From the NCBI RefSeq assembly GCF_040253585.1, contig NZ_JBELAU010000002.1, positions 372,001 to 436,000 of the forward strand: DNA of 64,000 bases, read 5' to 3'. Source of the DNA: Emticicia sp040253585. GTDB lineage: Bacteria; Bacteroidota; Bacteroidia; Cytophagales; Spirosomataceae. Numbering within the stretch: position 1 is the stretch's first letter; each line of letters opens with the position of its first letter. The position numbers and the translations under genes were made by a program. Of this stretch, positions 34,450-42,851 are shown one piece after another. The notes beneath the pieces were generated by a model that was not told the DNA's origin, made no database searches, and saw only the letters and a list, made by a program, of their open reading frames with translations.

Positions 34450-34818
34450 TTAGTCATTATTTTCTCTTGTTGTTTTTAGAATTGATGCAAGAATTTTCTT
34501 TATTTCATCACAATCTGAATAAATAGAAGTATATTGATTTTCATCTAAATAATCGGTGGCTTTCAGTAGCCTTAGCCAATAGAGGGTTTCACGAGTTTCT
34601 TTATATGAGATTCCAATTTTTGAAGCAAATTCTTTTCGACTAAATGCTCCCACTGCCTCTTCCACATTTGCACCTATTGAAGTTCCGCTTCTAAGAATTT
34701 GCTTCGCAAGGGAGTCTATATCTTTATGATTTTTTTTCAACCACTGATAAAGTCGAATAATTCTTACCGAAAATGCAAAGGATTTATCTACAATAATATT
34801 TGAAGAATTAGATTCCAT
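34450..34818 (-). CDS. Four-helix-bundle protein (23S rRNA intervening-sequence / Avd-like family)
   Basis: This 122-residue helical protein belongs to the family first found inside 23S rRNA intervening sequences (S23/bIVP). The family is structurally related to the Avd accessory protein of diversity-generating retroelements. Family hallmarks are FAFSVRIIRLYQWLK, then LAKQILRSGTSIGANVEEAVGAFSRKEF and a C-terminal helix with KETRETLYWLRLL. No reverse transcriptase or template repeat is visible nearby, so it is not part of a retroelement here. It interrupts an efflux operon between adaptor and pump, with a near-perfect 26-bp inverted repeat on either side, suggesting later insertion. The role is unknown; nucleic-acid binding is likely from the basic surface. 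Confidence 0.9.
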   Translation of the reverse strand: MESNSSNIIVDKSFAFSVRIIRLYQWLKKNHKDIDSLAKQILRSGTSIGANVEEAVGAFSRKEFASKIGISYKETRETLYWLRLLKATDYLDENQYTSIYSDCDEIKKILASILKTTRENND

Positions 34819-34839
34819 AAATTTAAAAATTAAATACCA

Positions 34840-34865
34840 TCATTCTTAATTCTGCATTCTTAATT
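34840..34865. repeat. Right arm of the 26-bp inverted repeat; overlaps the adaptor stop codon
   Basis: It is the inverted partner of 34411-34436, with one mismatch. Its last six bases overlap the end of the adaptor gene, whose TAA stop (34860-34862) and final Asn codon (34863-34865) lie inside the repeat. Confidence 0.8.
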
Positions 34866-35903
34866 AGAATTTATCTTCACCTTTGCATTATCGCTCAAGA
34901 AATTAGCTCCTTTTGTTACAATCTGGGTGCCTTCATTTATGCCTGAATTGATGGCAACATTGCTTCCAAAGATGCTCCCAACGTTTACGGAAATTTTACT
35001 AACTGATTGATTTGTAGCGTTGTAAGCATATACAAACGCCGTGTTTTTATCAGCCTCAACTAATGCTTCAATCGGAACAGCGAGTGTAGAAGCACCTTTT
35101 CCAGTCGAAATTTCAGCTTTGGCTACGAAGCCAGAGATGAGTTTTTTGCCGTTGGGTTGAATCTGTAATTCGGCCTCGAATGTACCAGTAGCAGGGTTTA
35201 CAGTTTGGGCTATTTGCGTAATTCGAGCTTGAAAGGCTTCGTTTGGATAAGCATCTAAATAGACCGTTGCCACATCACCGATTTTTACTTTTACTACATC
35301 ACGGTCGGCCAAACCTACGTTTACGATATAGGCACTTTCGCCCGTTCCGAGAATAAATGCTGGGGCAAACGGCGTGATGAGTTCGCCTTGTTCAGCTATT
35401 TTTCTAAGAATACGTCCGCTCGTTGGGGCGTAAATTCTTGAGAGTTTTTGGTTAAATTCGGCAACTTGTACGCTTTGTTTGGCTACATCGAAACCTGTGG
35501 TTGCATCTTGAACATTGGTGAGTGTAGTGGCTTCGTCGGCGTAGAGTTTTTTTACTCGTTCCAAATCTCTTTCTGATTTTTCTAAGCCCAGTTTTGCTTG
35601 GCGAACTTGGGCATCAATTTCTGACAAATCGAGTTCGGCTAAAAGTTGTCCTTCTTTTACAGATTGTCCTTCTTGTACATAAATTCTACGAATCATCCCG
35701 CCAGTTTTAAATGCCAATTTCATTTCTGATTTTGACGAAAGCACACCACTCGCAATAATTGGTTCACTCAATGATTTACGGCCAACTGGTTGCACTTCAA
35801 CCGTCAGAATCTCTTCGGCTTCTGCTTTCTTTGTTTCTTGTTTCTTGCCACAACTTGCTATCAATAAAGTAGTTGCAAAAATAATGAGCGTACAACTTTT
35901 CAT
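34860..35903 (-). CDS. RND efflux periplasmic adaptor (membrane fusion protein), lipoprotein
   Basis: This 347-residue adaptor links the RND pump to TolC. It begins with a lipoprotein signal peptide (LIASC lipobox, Cys 18). A lipoyl-like hairpin follows: MIRRIYVQEGQSVKEGQLL in the first half and ILRKIAEQGELITP in the second, separated by an alpha-hairpin (about residues 90-150) rich in Lys, Glu and Leu. Beta-barrel and membrane-proximal domains complete it. The gene starts 8 bases after the quinone reductase stop, so the two are cotranscribed. Its last codons have been shaped by the repeat at 34840-34865. Confidence 0.94.
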   Translation of the reverse strand: MKSCTLIIFATTLLIASCGKKQETKKAEAEEILTVEVQPVGRKSLSEPIIASGVLSSKSEMKLAFKTGGMIRRIYVQEGQSVKEGQLLAELDLSEIDAQVRQAKLGLEKSERDLERVKKLYADEATTLTNVQDATTGFDVAKQSVQVAEFNQKLSRIYAPTSGRILRKIAEQGELITPFAPAFILGTGESAYIVNVGLADRDVVKVKIGDVATVYLDAYPNEAFQARITQIAQTVNPATGTFEAELQIQPNGKKLISGFVAKAEISTGKGASTLAVPIEALVEADKNTAFVYAYNATNQSVSKISVNVGSIFGSNVAINSGINEGTQIVTKGANFLSDNAKVKINSN

Positions 35904-35911
35904 ATATTTTT

Positions 35912-36490
35912 CTATTTTTGTTCAAACCCTAATTTTTCTAATTTCTTTATCCAATTGGCTCGATAGCTATCTTTTGATAATCGAATCGGGCCGATTGTAG
36001 TTGTTCGGACTGGCTTTATACCTACAAAATGAAAGGTTAATTGCTTCATAGCGTGATAACTCGGACGGCCATAATAGAGCCAATAATACCAAGCTGGTTG
36101 GTCGAGTGTGCTGATGATATGGCCTGAACGTCCCTTCAAAAGTTTTTTCCACCATAACGAATTTTCTATTTTTTCGTAGGCAATTCCTGGTAAGAAGATT
36201 CTATCGAAAAAACCTTTTAAAAGTGCAGGAACAGAACCCCACCAAACTGGATAAAATAGCACAATATGCTCCGCCCATTTGATTTTTTCGATGGATTCGA
36301 GTAAATCAGGTTCTAATTCAGTGCGTTTTCGATAGCCAAATTGTAAGTTTGGGTTAAACTGCAAATCACGAACGATGATTTCTTTTATCTCAGCATCTGA
36401 TGTAATTGCTCCTTTTTTGTAGGCTTCGTAAAGAGCAAAATTGAAACTTTCAGCGTCTGGATGTCCTTGAATAAGTAATATTTTTTTCAT
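35912..36490 (-). CDS. NAD(P)H:quinone oxidoreductase-like flavoprotein (flavodoxin-like fold)
   Basis: This 192-residue cytoplasmic flavoprotein of the KefF/MdaB/NQO1 family transfers two electrons from NAD(P)H to quinones or electrophiles. The FMN/FAD-binding N-terminus reads ILLIQGHPDAESFNFAL, and the flavodoxin-fold core has HIVLFYPVWWGSVPALLKGFFDRI, the hallmark PxWW.S.PA..K...DR pattern. It sits between tolC and the adaptor in a TetR-controlled operon. This suggests the locus handles a quinone-like or redox-active toxic compound, with reduction and export coupled (inference). Confidence 0.9.
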   Translation of the reverse strand: MKKILLIQGHPDAESFNFALYEAYKKGAITSDAEIKEIIVRDLQFNPNLQFGYRKRTELEPDLLESIEKIKWAEHIVLFYPVWWGSVPALLKGFFDRIFLPGIAYEKIENSLWWKKLLKGRSGHIISTLDQPAWYYWLYYGRPSYHAMKQLTFHFVGIKPVRTTTIGPIRLSKDSYRANWIKKLEKLGFEQK

Positions 36491-36530
36491 AGATATATAG
36501 CTGTTATAAAGGCATTAGTACTGATAATAT

Positions 36531-37892
36531 TTATTTCACCGCCCCAACCTTATCTAAAGCCGCCTGCTTCACCAAAATATCATATTTGGCAACCGATTCT
36601 TGCAAACGTGCTGTGATTATCTCGTTTGATGCACGTAGATATTCAATCATAATTGCTTGACCGTTTCGGTAGCGACTTTCTACTATTTTGAAATATTTCT
36701 CAGCTTTTGCTGTACCATCTTTTGCAGTTATTAATGACTTTTTTGCTGCTTCTAACTCAAAATATGCTTGTGAAACCTGCAATTGAATCTGTTTTTGTAC
36801 TTCTTCGAGTTTCGCATCAAGGATGTTTTTTTGAATTTTTGCTTGCTGAATCTTCGATTTTTTCTCGTAACCGTGATACAAATCCCAGCTCAAACCTAAC
36901 TGAATTACGGTATAGGCTTGATTTTTGAAAGTATATCCAAAGCCTTGAAAACCAACATTTCCACCTACAAAAACCTGCGGACGAATGGCATTCATTTCTT
37001 GCAATTTGATAGCCGTTTCGCTGACTTTAATATTTGTTCGTAGCTGAGAAAGTTCCTGACGATGAGCTAAAGCATCTTCTTTTATTTGAGCCAAACCAGT
37101 TGATGGGGTAGCATAATTTACCAAATTTGTATCCGCCACGATTTCGGCAGAAAAGTCACGATTCATCAAATAATTCAAGAAAACTTGTACCGATTGACGA
37201 TTTTTATCGAGAACTGCTACTTGCTGGTCGAGTTTGCTTACTTCGTATTCGGCCGAATAGATTACGTCTTTGGTGGCTACATTATTACCAACGAGTTTTT
37301 CGTTGAGTTTTACAAAATCGCTTAGTAGTTTTCTTGACGCATCAAAAATCTTTTGAGCTTCGAGCATTTGTAAATATTGCAGATAGGCAGTTGTGATACT
37401 ATAACGGATTTCATTTTCTAAAACTCGTTTTTTTGCTTCTTGTGCCGAAAGTAAATCTCTTTGAATGAGCAAATTATATCGAATATCGGTATTGAAAATC
37501 GGATACTGAAAACTCAGTTTGGTATCATGAAAATTATTAGGAGCAAGCAATTGATTGACGTTTTCGACTTGCGGAAAATTATTAGTTTTGGTCAGTTGAT
37601 TGAGCGTAGAATAAACAGGATTCAATAAATCACCAATTGGGAATTCTAACCTACGCCCACCCGCTGCTAAGGTATAATTTGGGTTAAATGTGACCTTGGG
37701 CATAAAATTCGCCTTAGCTTGTGTGATATTTTCGGCCGATTTTAAGATTTCGAGGCGTTCTTGTTTCAGACCCAAATTTTGTTTCAAGCCTTCCTGAATA
37801 TAAGATTCAAGAATGGGTGATGACGGAACGCCGCCCGTTTGTGCAAATACCCATAAAGGACTGATAAATAAGTATATATATAGTTTTTTCAT
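36531..37892 (-). CDS. TolC-family outer-membrane efflux protein
   Basis: This 453-residue outer-membrane channel is the outer component of the tripartite pump. It has a signal peptide (MKKLYIYLFISPLWVFAQ) and two repeated OEP domains made of long helices (ITQAKANFMPKVTFNPNYTL; SYFELEAAKKSL-like segments) with strands that cross the outer membrane. The C-terminal half has YRNGQAIMIEYLRASNE, the usual OEP signature. It is the first efflux gene after the thioesterase terminator and has its own upstream palindrome (37916-37930) resembling the operator in front of tetR. Confidence 0.93.
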   Translation of the reverse strand: MKKLYIYLFISPLWVFAQTGGVPSSPILESYIQEGLKQNLGLKQERLEILKSAENITQAKANFMPKVTFNPNYTLAAGGRRLEFPIGDLLNPVYSTLNQLTKTNNFPQVENVNQLLAPNNFHDTKLSFQYPIFNTDIRYNLLIQRDLLSAQEAKKRVLENEIRYSITTAYLQYLQMLEAQKIFDASRKLLSDFVKLNEKLVGNNVATKDVIYSAEYEVSKLDQQVAVLDKNRQSVQVFLNYLMNRDFSAEIVADTNLVNYATPSTGLAQIKEDALAHRQELSQLRTNIKVSETAIKLQEMNAIRPQVFVGGNVGFQGFGYTFKNQAYTVIQLGLSWDLYHGYEKKSKIQQAKIQKNILDAKLEEVQKQIQLQVSQAYFELEAAKKSLITAKDGTAKAEKYFKIVESRYRNGQAIMIEYLRASNEIITARLQESVAKYDILVKQAALDKVGAVK

Positions 37893-37915
37893 ATTTACTA
37901 ATACTATATCAATTT

Positions 37916-37930
37916 ATGAACACTGTTAAG
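37916..37930. promoter_or_regulatory. Degenerate copy of the TetR-type palindrome upstream of tolC
   Basis: ATGAACACTGTTAAG matches the 15-bp palindrome before tetR (ATGAACAGTGTTCAT) in its whole left half and 5 of 7 right-half bases. It lies 24-38 bases upstream of the tolC start, within the promoter zone. A shared operator would tie the efflux genes to the TetR regulator. Confidence 0.55.
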
Positions 37931-37940
37931 TTGTAGTTCT

Positions 37941-37969
37941 AAAAAAAGGTCAGACATGTTAGTCAGACC
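37941..37969 (-). terminator. Hairpin terminator after the thioesterase gene
   Basis: On the minus strand GGTCTGACTAACATGTCTGACC forms an imperfect stem (37948-37969) and is followed by seven T (37941-37947). It separates the tetR-thioesterase unit from tolC. Confidence 0.7.
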
Positions 37970-37976
37970 ATAATAA

Positions 37977-38414
37977 TTACATTTTTATGCCAGTCGTTAC
38001 CAAATTAGAAGTACATTTAGCCACGATTTTATGTTCTGAGTTTCTGACTTCACACTCCATGTTAATAACCGTTTTTCCTGCTCTAATTACTTTCGATTTT
38101 ACGTAAACGACATCACCGACTTTGGCAGGAAGTAAATAATCAACACTCAAATTGATTGTTGAGTAAAAACTCTCACGACCGAGCGAAAAAACAGTCATTC
38201 CCATCACATCATCCATCATTGAAGCAGTTACTCCACCATGAAGAATTTTGCCTGGATTTGTCATTTCTTCACGCACCACAAATTCAACTGTGAGTGAGCC
38301 TTCTTCTACTGCAATCAGTTTACCATTAAGCCAACGCCCCAAAGCTGATGGACTCATTTCAGCTGAATTTTTGCCGATATTTGATATAAAATAATCTAAA
38401 ACCTGATTTGTCAT
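37977..38414 (-). CDS. PaaI-like hotdog-fold thioesterase
   Basis: This 145-residue hotdog protein probably hydrolyses acyl- or aryl-CoA thioesters. The catalytic-helix motif is LHGGVTASMMDDVMGM, with the HGG and Asp pattern of the PaaI/YdiI group, followed by the strand segment INLSVDYLLPAKVGDVVYV. It starts 2 bases after the TetR gene's stop and must be cotranscribed with it. A thioesterase and a quinone reductase next to an efflux pump suggest a response to an aromatic or fatty toxic compound (inference). Confidence 0.88.
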   Translation of the reverse strand: MTNQVLDYFISNIGKNSAEMSPSALGRWLNGKLIAVEEGSLTVEFVVREEMTNPGKILHGGVTASMMDDVMGMTVFSLGRESFYSTINLSVDYLLPAKVGDVVYVKSKVIRAGKTVINMECEVRNSEHKIVAKCTSNLVTTGIKM

Positions 38415-38416
38415 TG

Positions 38417-39067
38417 TTACTTTTTATACGTTTTTAAAATCTCCACAAATTTAGCATAGGCATCTTCTAAAAGTTGAATTCTTTTTTCTTCGGGGAAAAT
38501 CACGGTTCGGCGGCGTAAATGTAGTGTTGCCAGTCCATGCACTAAACTCCATACCATCACCGAAATAGTTTCGTTGTCTGCATCTTTAAAGTACCCTGCT
38601 TTCATGCAATCTGCTACTACAAATTTGAGTGTTTCAAAGGCACGCTCGCCATCGCACCAAATTTCTTCTCGACACTCCAAGGTTTCCATTGGGGCAGTCA
38701 TAACAAACATCAAATCGTATAATTCTGGATTTTCAAAAGCGTATTTTAGATAATGTTTTCCCAATGAAATCAATCTTTCAAAAGGGTCGGCTTCACCCAT
38801 AATTCCTGCTTGCATGGCTTGCATCAATGCACTAAAAGCTTCAACGTGCAAAGCAAAAAGAATCTCATTTTTGTCTTTAAAATACAAATAAATCGTTCCT
38901 GCACTATATTCTATAACCTCTGCTATATTCCGAATACTCGTTTTTTCAAATCCCTGCTCCAAAAAAAGCGACCGAGCGGCATCCAGAATCTGTCGCTTCA
39001 TTTCTACTTTTTCCCTTTCTTTTCTATCAATTACACCCATTTGGAAATTAACCATTTTACTTAACAA
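38417..39067 (-). CDS. TetR-family transcriptional regulator
   Basis: This 216-residue repressor-type protein probably controls the adjacent efflux operon and itself. The N-terminal helix-turn-helix (residues 19-65) reads ILDAARSLFLEQGFEKTSIR, then NIAEVIEYSAGTIYLYFKDK, the standard TetR signature. The C-terminal half is the ligand-binding and dimer domain. Starts at M1 (39067), M5 (39055) or M10 (39040) are all possible; the conserved region begins after M10. A perfect 15-bp palindrome lies 11 bases upstream of the longest start, as expected for autoregulation. Confidence 0.93.
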   Translation of the reverse strand: MLSKMVNFQMGVIDRKEREKVEMKRQILDAARSLFLEQGFEKTSIRNIAEVIEYSAGTIYLYFKDKNEILFALHVEAFSALMQAMQAGIMGEADPFERLISLGKHYLKYAFENPELYDLMFVMTAPMETLECREEIWCDGERAFETLKFVVADCMKAGYFKDADNETISVMVWSLVHGLATLHLRRRTVIFPEEKRIQLLEDAYAKFVEILKTYKK

Positions 39068-39077
39068 TGCAAATAAA

Positions 39078-39092
39078 ATGAACAGTGTTCAT
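39078..39092. promoter_or_regulatory. TetR-type operator, perfect 15-bp palindrome
   Basis: ATGAACA-G-TGTTCAT is exactly self-complementary apart from the centre base. TTTG and TATTTG elements lie on either side of it on the minus strand, so it would sit inside the tetR promoter. A degenerate copy precedes tolC. Confidence 0.7.
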
Positions 39093-39162
39093 AAAAACAA
39101 ATATTTTTTAAAATTTTATCTAAAACATCTGCACCCAAAGTTTCAAATTCTAATTCTACATT

Positions 39163-39203
39163 AAAAAAGTGTGACACATTTTAGAAATATGCCACACTTT
39201 TTG
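39163..39203 (-). terminator. Hairpin terminator of bshC
   Basis: AAAAAGTGTG (39164-39173) pairs with CACACTTTTT (39193-39202). On the minus strand the stem is followed by a run of T, fitting a terminator about 40 bases after the bshC stop. Confidence 0.75.
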
Positions 39204-39244
39204 TATTCTCAGTTAAACATCAGACCTTCGGTGCAGACGTTTTT

Positions 39245-40789
39245 TTAAATCTCAATAATATTAAAGCTGTAATCAATCGGGTCGAAGGCTTCGAGAAGTT
39301 TGTTGATGAATTCTTTATCATTAAGATAAAAATTCAAGAAATTTTCTTTGCGTTCTTGCAAACCACCATCGGGGAAAAGTTTTTGTTTTAGTGCCAAAAG
39401 CTGTGTAACCGATGTTTCTTGGTTGCGTTCTTCGGCTTTTTTGATACGTTTTTCGAGATTTTCGAGCGAACTGATAATTTTTGATTTTTCGGCCTCAACT
39501 GCACCTTTCATAGTTTGGTCAATGGCCAGTGATTTTTTCAAGATTCGTTCAAAAACTTCACTTACATCATCAATTTCAAAAGCCAAACTCAACGAATTCT
39601 CAGAGTTTCGCTCTACATAACTTCTACGCAGGCTTACTTCATCAGCAAAAAGTTCTTCTGCCGTAATTCCGAGTTTATCAATGCGTTTTTGACTCGCTTG
39701 GTTGATTACTAAAGCAAAATTACGAGGCATCAGCAATGGAAATTGCTCACCATAATGGTCGAAAATACCTTTGAGTTGTAGCCAATAAGGTACTTCAGAA
39801 GGACCACCAATATAAGCTAAATTTGGCAGAATTATTTCTTGATAAAGCGGACGCAAAACTACATTTGGACTGAAACTTTGTGGCTGATTATCAAGTATTT
39901 GTAATATTTCAGATTCTGAAAAAGAAAATTCAGAGTTCAAAACTTTATAAACACCATCTTCTTTAACGATGCGTTCACGAAGCCCATCTTGTAGATAAAA
40001 AAAATTGATTTCACGAGGTGTAATTTGGGTATGATAACCCATTTCGTTCAATTCATTTGAAGTTTTCGTAACGATTTCGTTAGCCGAATTTTTTAATAAA
40101 TCATCTTTAATGATATCGCTAAAAATACCTTTCAGTGCAGCATCATCGGCATCTACACAAACTAAACCTTCGCTTCCGAAAAGTTGGTTCATATATTGTC
40201 GAGCGGCATTGGCAAGTGTTGTATTTTTTAAATATGCTTCTTCAAATATTGCTGGTTTTTCAGAAAGTTCATCGAAAATTGCCTGTAATTCGGTAGGATT
40301 CATGCGTCCAACCGCACCTTTTTGTTCAGTTTCCCATTTATGAGTTTTCCCGAAAAGATTAAAAGAAGCGATTTCAGCAAAATCGTGGTCTTCGCTCGCC
40401 ATCCAATAAACAGGCACAAAATTATAGGCAGGAAATTCGGCTTTTAATTTTTTGGCTAAATTGATAATCGTAACGATTTTATAAATCACATAAAGCGGGC
40501 CCGTGAAAATATTGAGCTGATGCCCAGTCGTAACGGTGAAGGTATTTGACTCTAAAAGAATATCAAGATTTGGCTTATTTTCTAAAACTTTGTATTGTTT
40601 TTCGAGTACCGAAACCAGCGTTTGGCGTTTATCGGCAGTAAATTCCCTTGATTCAATTACTTTATTAAAGCCCTGAAGATCAGGATATTGATTGTAGAAT
40701 TTTTCAAGATTTTCGTTTTTTGAGATATAATCTAAAAAAAGTTTCGGAAATGCACCGACCGAATTTAACGCTATTTGTTGAGAGGGCAT
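39245..40789 (-). CDS. bshC: Putative cysteine ligase BshC, bacillithiol biosynthesis
   Basis: This 514-residue enzyme catalyses the last step of bacillithiol synthesis, adding cysteine to glucosamine-malate. Family features are the GHQLNIFTGPLYVIYK segment near residues 92-107, FVPVYWMASEDHDFAEI near 123-140, and a long C-terminal coiled coil (about residues 410-465: ENLEKRIKKAEER). bshA and bshB are not in the window, so the pathway genes are scattered. Bacillithiol is the low-molecular-weight thiol of many Bacteroidota, which fits the host assignment. The length is typical (about 530). Confidence 0.95.
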   Translation of the reverse strand: MPSQQIALNSVGAFPKLFLDYISKNENLEKFYNQYPDLQGFNKVIESREFTADKRQTLVSVLEKQYKVLENKPNLDILLESNTFTVTTGHQLNIFTGPLYVIYKIVTIINLAKKLKAEFPAYNFVPVYWMASEDHDFAEIASFNLFGKTHKWETEQKGAVGRMNPTELQAIFDELSEKPAIFEEAYLKNTTLANAARQYMNQLFGSEGLVCVDADDAALKGIFSDIIKDDLLKNSANEIVTKTSNELNEMGYHTQITPREINFFYLQDGLRERIVKEDGVYKVLNSEFSFSESEILQILDNQPQSFSPNVVLRPLYQEIILPNLAYIGGPSEVPYWLQLKGIFDHYGEQFPLLMPRNFALVINQASQKRIDKLGITAEELFADEVSLRRSYVERNSENSLSLAFEIDDVSEVFERILKKSLAIDQTMKGAVEAEKSKIISSLENLEKRIKKAEERNQETSVTQLLALKQKLFPDGGLQERKENFLNFYLNDKEFINKLLEAFDPIDYSFNIIEI

Positions 40790-40848
40790 ATTTATGTTTT
40801 TTTCTTTGCTCTAAACAGAACACGAAAAAATGCGTGTGGGTTTCACAA

Positions 40849-40975
40849 AATGGTTAATGGTTAATGGCTAATGGTTAACGAATGTTTTAATTTATTGATA
40901 ATCAACACATTACCAATAAATCACAAAACATTCATCATTCATAATTTATCATTAACCATTAAAAATCTACTCATA
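40849..40975. repeat. GGTTAATGGCTAATGG-type tandem words and inverted counterparts
   Basis: ATGGTTAATGGTTAATGGCT (from about 40851) is followed about 90 bases later by its inverted form, ATTTATCATTAACCATT. The stretch fills the gap between the acyl-CoA synthetase stop and the bshC start. Confidence 0.6.
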
Positions 40976-42733
40976 CATTCCATCAATTACGGCCTTATAT
41001 TTGGCATTAATTGCTTTGCGTTTAGGTTTTAGGGTTGGTGTAATTTCGCCACCTTCGACTGTCCACGGAGTTGCCAAAAGCGTGAATTTCTTTACTTGCT
41101 CATAAGGAGCAAATTCTTTGTTGAAACGAGCAATTTCACTGAAAATCAATTTCAAAACCTGTTGATTTTTAATCATTTCGGCATCAGAAGTATATTCAAT
41201 TCCTTGCGATTTGCACCATTCTCGTAAAATTATGAACTCAGGAATAATCAATGCCGCAGGAAATTTCTGACTTTCGCCAACCACCATCAATTGCTCAATA
41301 TAAACCGACTCTTTCATCTTATTTTCAAGTACTTGCGGAGCCACATATTTTCCGCCCGAAGTCTTGAAAATTTCTTTTTTACGGTCGGTAATTTTCAAAT
41401 ATTTACCCTCTTCGAGTTTGCCAATATCGCCTGTATGAAGCCACCCTTCGTGGTCGATTACCTCTTTTGTAAGGTCTGGTTTATTGTAATAGCCCAGCAT
41501 TACGTTTGGACCTTTTACCAAAATTTCGCCATCTTCGGCAATTTTCACCGTCGTTCCGTCAATGATTGGGCCCACCGTACCGATTCGTAAATCTAAAGGC
41601 ATAATACGATTAGTAGCAATTACGGGCGAAGTTTCGGTCATGCCGTAGCCTTCCGAAACTGGAATGCCTGCCGCCCAGAAAACTCTCGCCAAACGGGGCT
41701 GCAAAGCGGCCGCTCCCGAACAAATCATGCGAATATTTCCGCCCAAAGCTTCCTGCCATTTGCTAAAAACGAGTTTTTTTGCCCATTTTAGCTGGAAATT
41801 ATACCAAGCACTAAATTCTTGGTTCGGGTCATATTTCAAGCCTAAATCTAAAGCCCACAAGAAAATTCGACGCTTGAGTCCACTTAGTTCGTAGCCTTTT
41901 GCCACGATTTTATCATACACTTTTTCGAGTAAACGTGGCACGGTCGTGAAAATATGTGGCTGAACATCTCGCAAATCTTCGGCAATTGTTGCCATATTTT
42001 GAGCGTAATAAATTGATAAACCTTTGCTCATGTAGAGATACAAAACCATGCGTTCGTAAACGTGGTTGAGCGGCAAAAAGCTCAATGCTCGGCAAGTTTC
42101 ATCAATTGGAAAATTGTTTTTGCAAGACTCGAAATTGCTAATCAGATTTAAGTGAGAAAGCATAACACCTTTCGGACTTCCAGTCGTGCCTGATGTATAA
42201 ATGATTGTTAGCAAATCATCATTTTGGATGCTTGATTTGATATTTTCAAGCTTCCCAATGTCTTGATTATCAGCTTTTTCTGAGATTTCTTCCCAATGAT
42301 TATTACCTACGATTTTATCAAAAGAATAAATTTCTTGCACGCTTGGAGCATCCTTTGCGGCTTCTTGTGCTTTTTTCAGCAGGTCGGCATCGCCTACAAA
42401 AACCAATTTTATACTGGCATCGTTGAAGATATATCGGTAATCATCGACCGTGATGTTTGGGTAAAGTGGAACACCAATTGCTCCGACTTGCTGAATGGCA
42501 AAATCTACAATATTCCATTCGGGACGGCTTTCAGAAATAACCGCAATTTTATCGCCTTTCTCAATGCCAATTTTCAATAAACCCAAACTCAATTGAGTAA
42601 CAGAATGAATGAAATCTTGTGCCGAAATGCGTTGCCATTCGCCTTTGATTTTGGAAGCGAAAACATCAGATTTGTTGTATTTTGCCAGTGATTGGTCTAA
42701 TAAATCGAAAACTCTTGTAATAGGTTGTGACAT
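40967..42733 (-). CDS. Long-chain acyl-CoA synthetase (AMP-forming)
   Basis: This 588-residue AMP-binding enzyme activates fatty acids with ATP and CoA. The P-loop motif is LTIIYTSGTTGSPKGVMLSH, followed by FLPLNHVYERM and the adenylate motif SEGYGMTETSPVIA. The C-terminal hinge region has WLHTGDIGKLEEGKYLKITD and the DRKKEIFKTSGGKYV segment with the conserved Lys. The length and motifs fit the FACL/FadD15-like group. It appears monocistronic, with short tandem words downstream. Confidence 0.94.
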   Translation of the reverse strand: MSQPITRVFDLLDQSLAKYNKSDVFASKIKGEWQRISAQDFIHSVTQLSLGLLKIGIEKGDKIAVISESRPEWNIVDFAIQQVGAIGVPLYPNITVDDYRYIFNDASIKLVFVGDADLLKKAQEAAKDAPSVQEIYSFDKIVGNNHWEEISEKADNQDIGKLENIKSSIQNDDLLTIIYTSGTTGSPKGVMLSHLNLISNFESCKNNFPIDETCRALSFLPLNHVYERMVLYLYMSKGLSIYYAQNMATIAEDLRDVQPHIFTTVPRLLEKVYDKIVAKGYELSGLKRRIFLWALDLGLKYDPNQEFSAWYNFQLKWAKKLVFSKWQEALGGNIRMICSGAAALQPRLARVFWAAGIPVSEGYGMTETSPVIATNRIMPLDLRIGTVGPIIDGTTVKIAEDGEILVKGPNVMLGYYNKPDLTKEVIDHEGWLHTGDIGKLEEGKYLKITDRKKEIFKTSGGKYVAPQVLENKMKESVYIEQLMVVGESQKFPAALIIPEFIILREWCKSQGIEYTSDAEMIKNQQVLKLIFSEIARFNKEFAPYEQVKKFTLLATPWTVEGGEITPTLKPKRKAINAKYKAVIDGMYE

Positions 42734-42808
42734 CTTAATTGTGGTGCGAGCATACTGTTCGCCTAAATGTTGTACTCAAATTAATGAAAATTTCATTTAC
42801 TCGCTGAA

Positions 42809-42847
42809 GACAAGTTAGAAATCGGGTCGCCGACTCGGTTGTCCTAC
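42809..42847. repeat. GTAG-hairpin (REP-like) element, minus orientation
   Basis: On the minus strand it reads GTAG-GACAA, then an inner imperfect hairpin (CGAGTCG/CGACCCG, 42823-42837), then AACTTGTC. The outer GACAA/TTGTC bases pair. It shares GTAGGACAA and AACTTGTC with the element at 53122-53144, but with a longer centre. Confidence 0.6.
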
Positions 42848-42851
42848 AATC

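Noticed and set aside
34450..34818. Diversity-generating retroelement based on the Avd-like four-helix protein
   Set aside because: No reverse transcriptase gene and no TR/VR repeat pair is present in the window.
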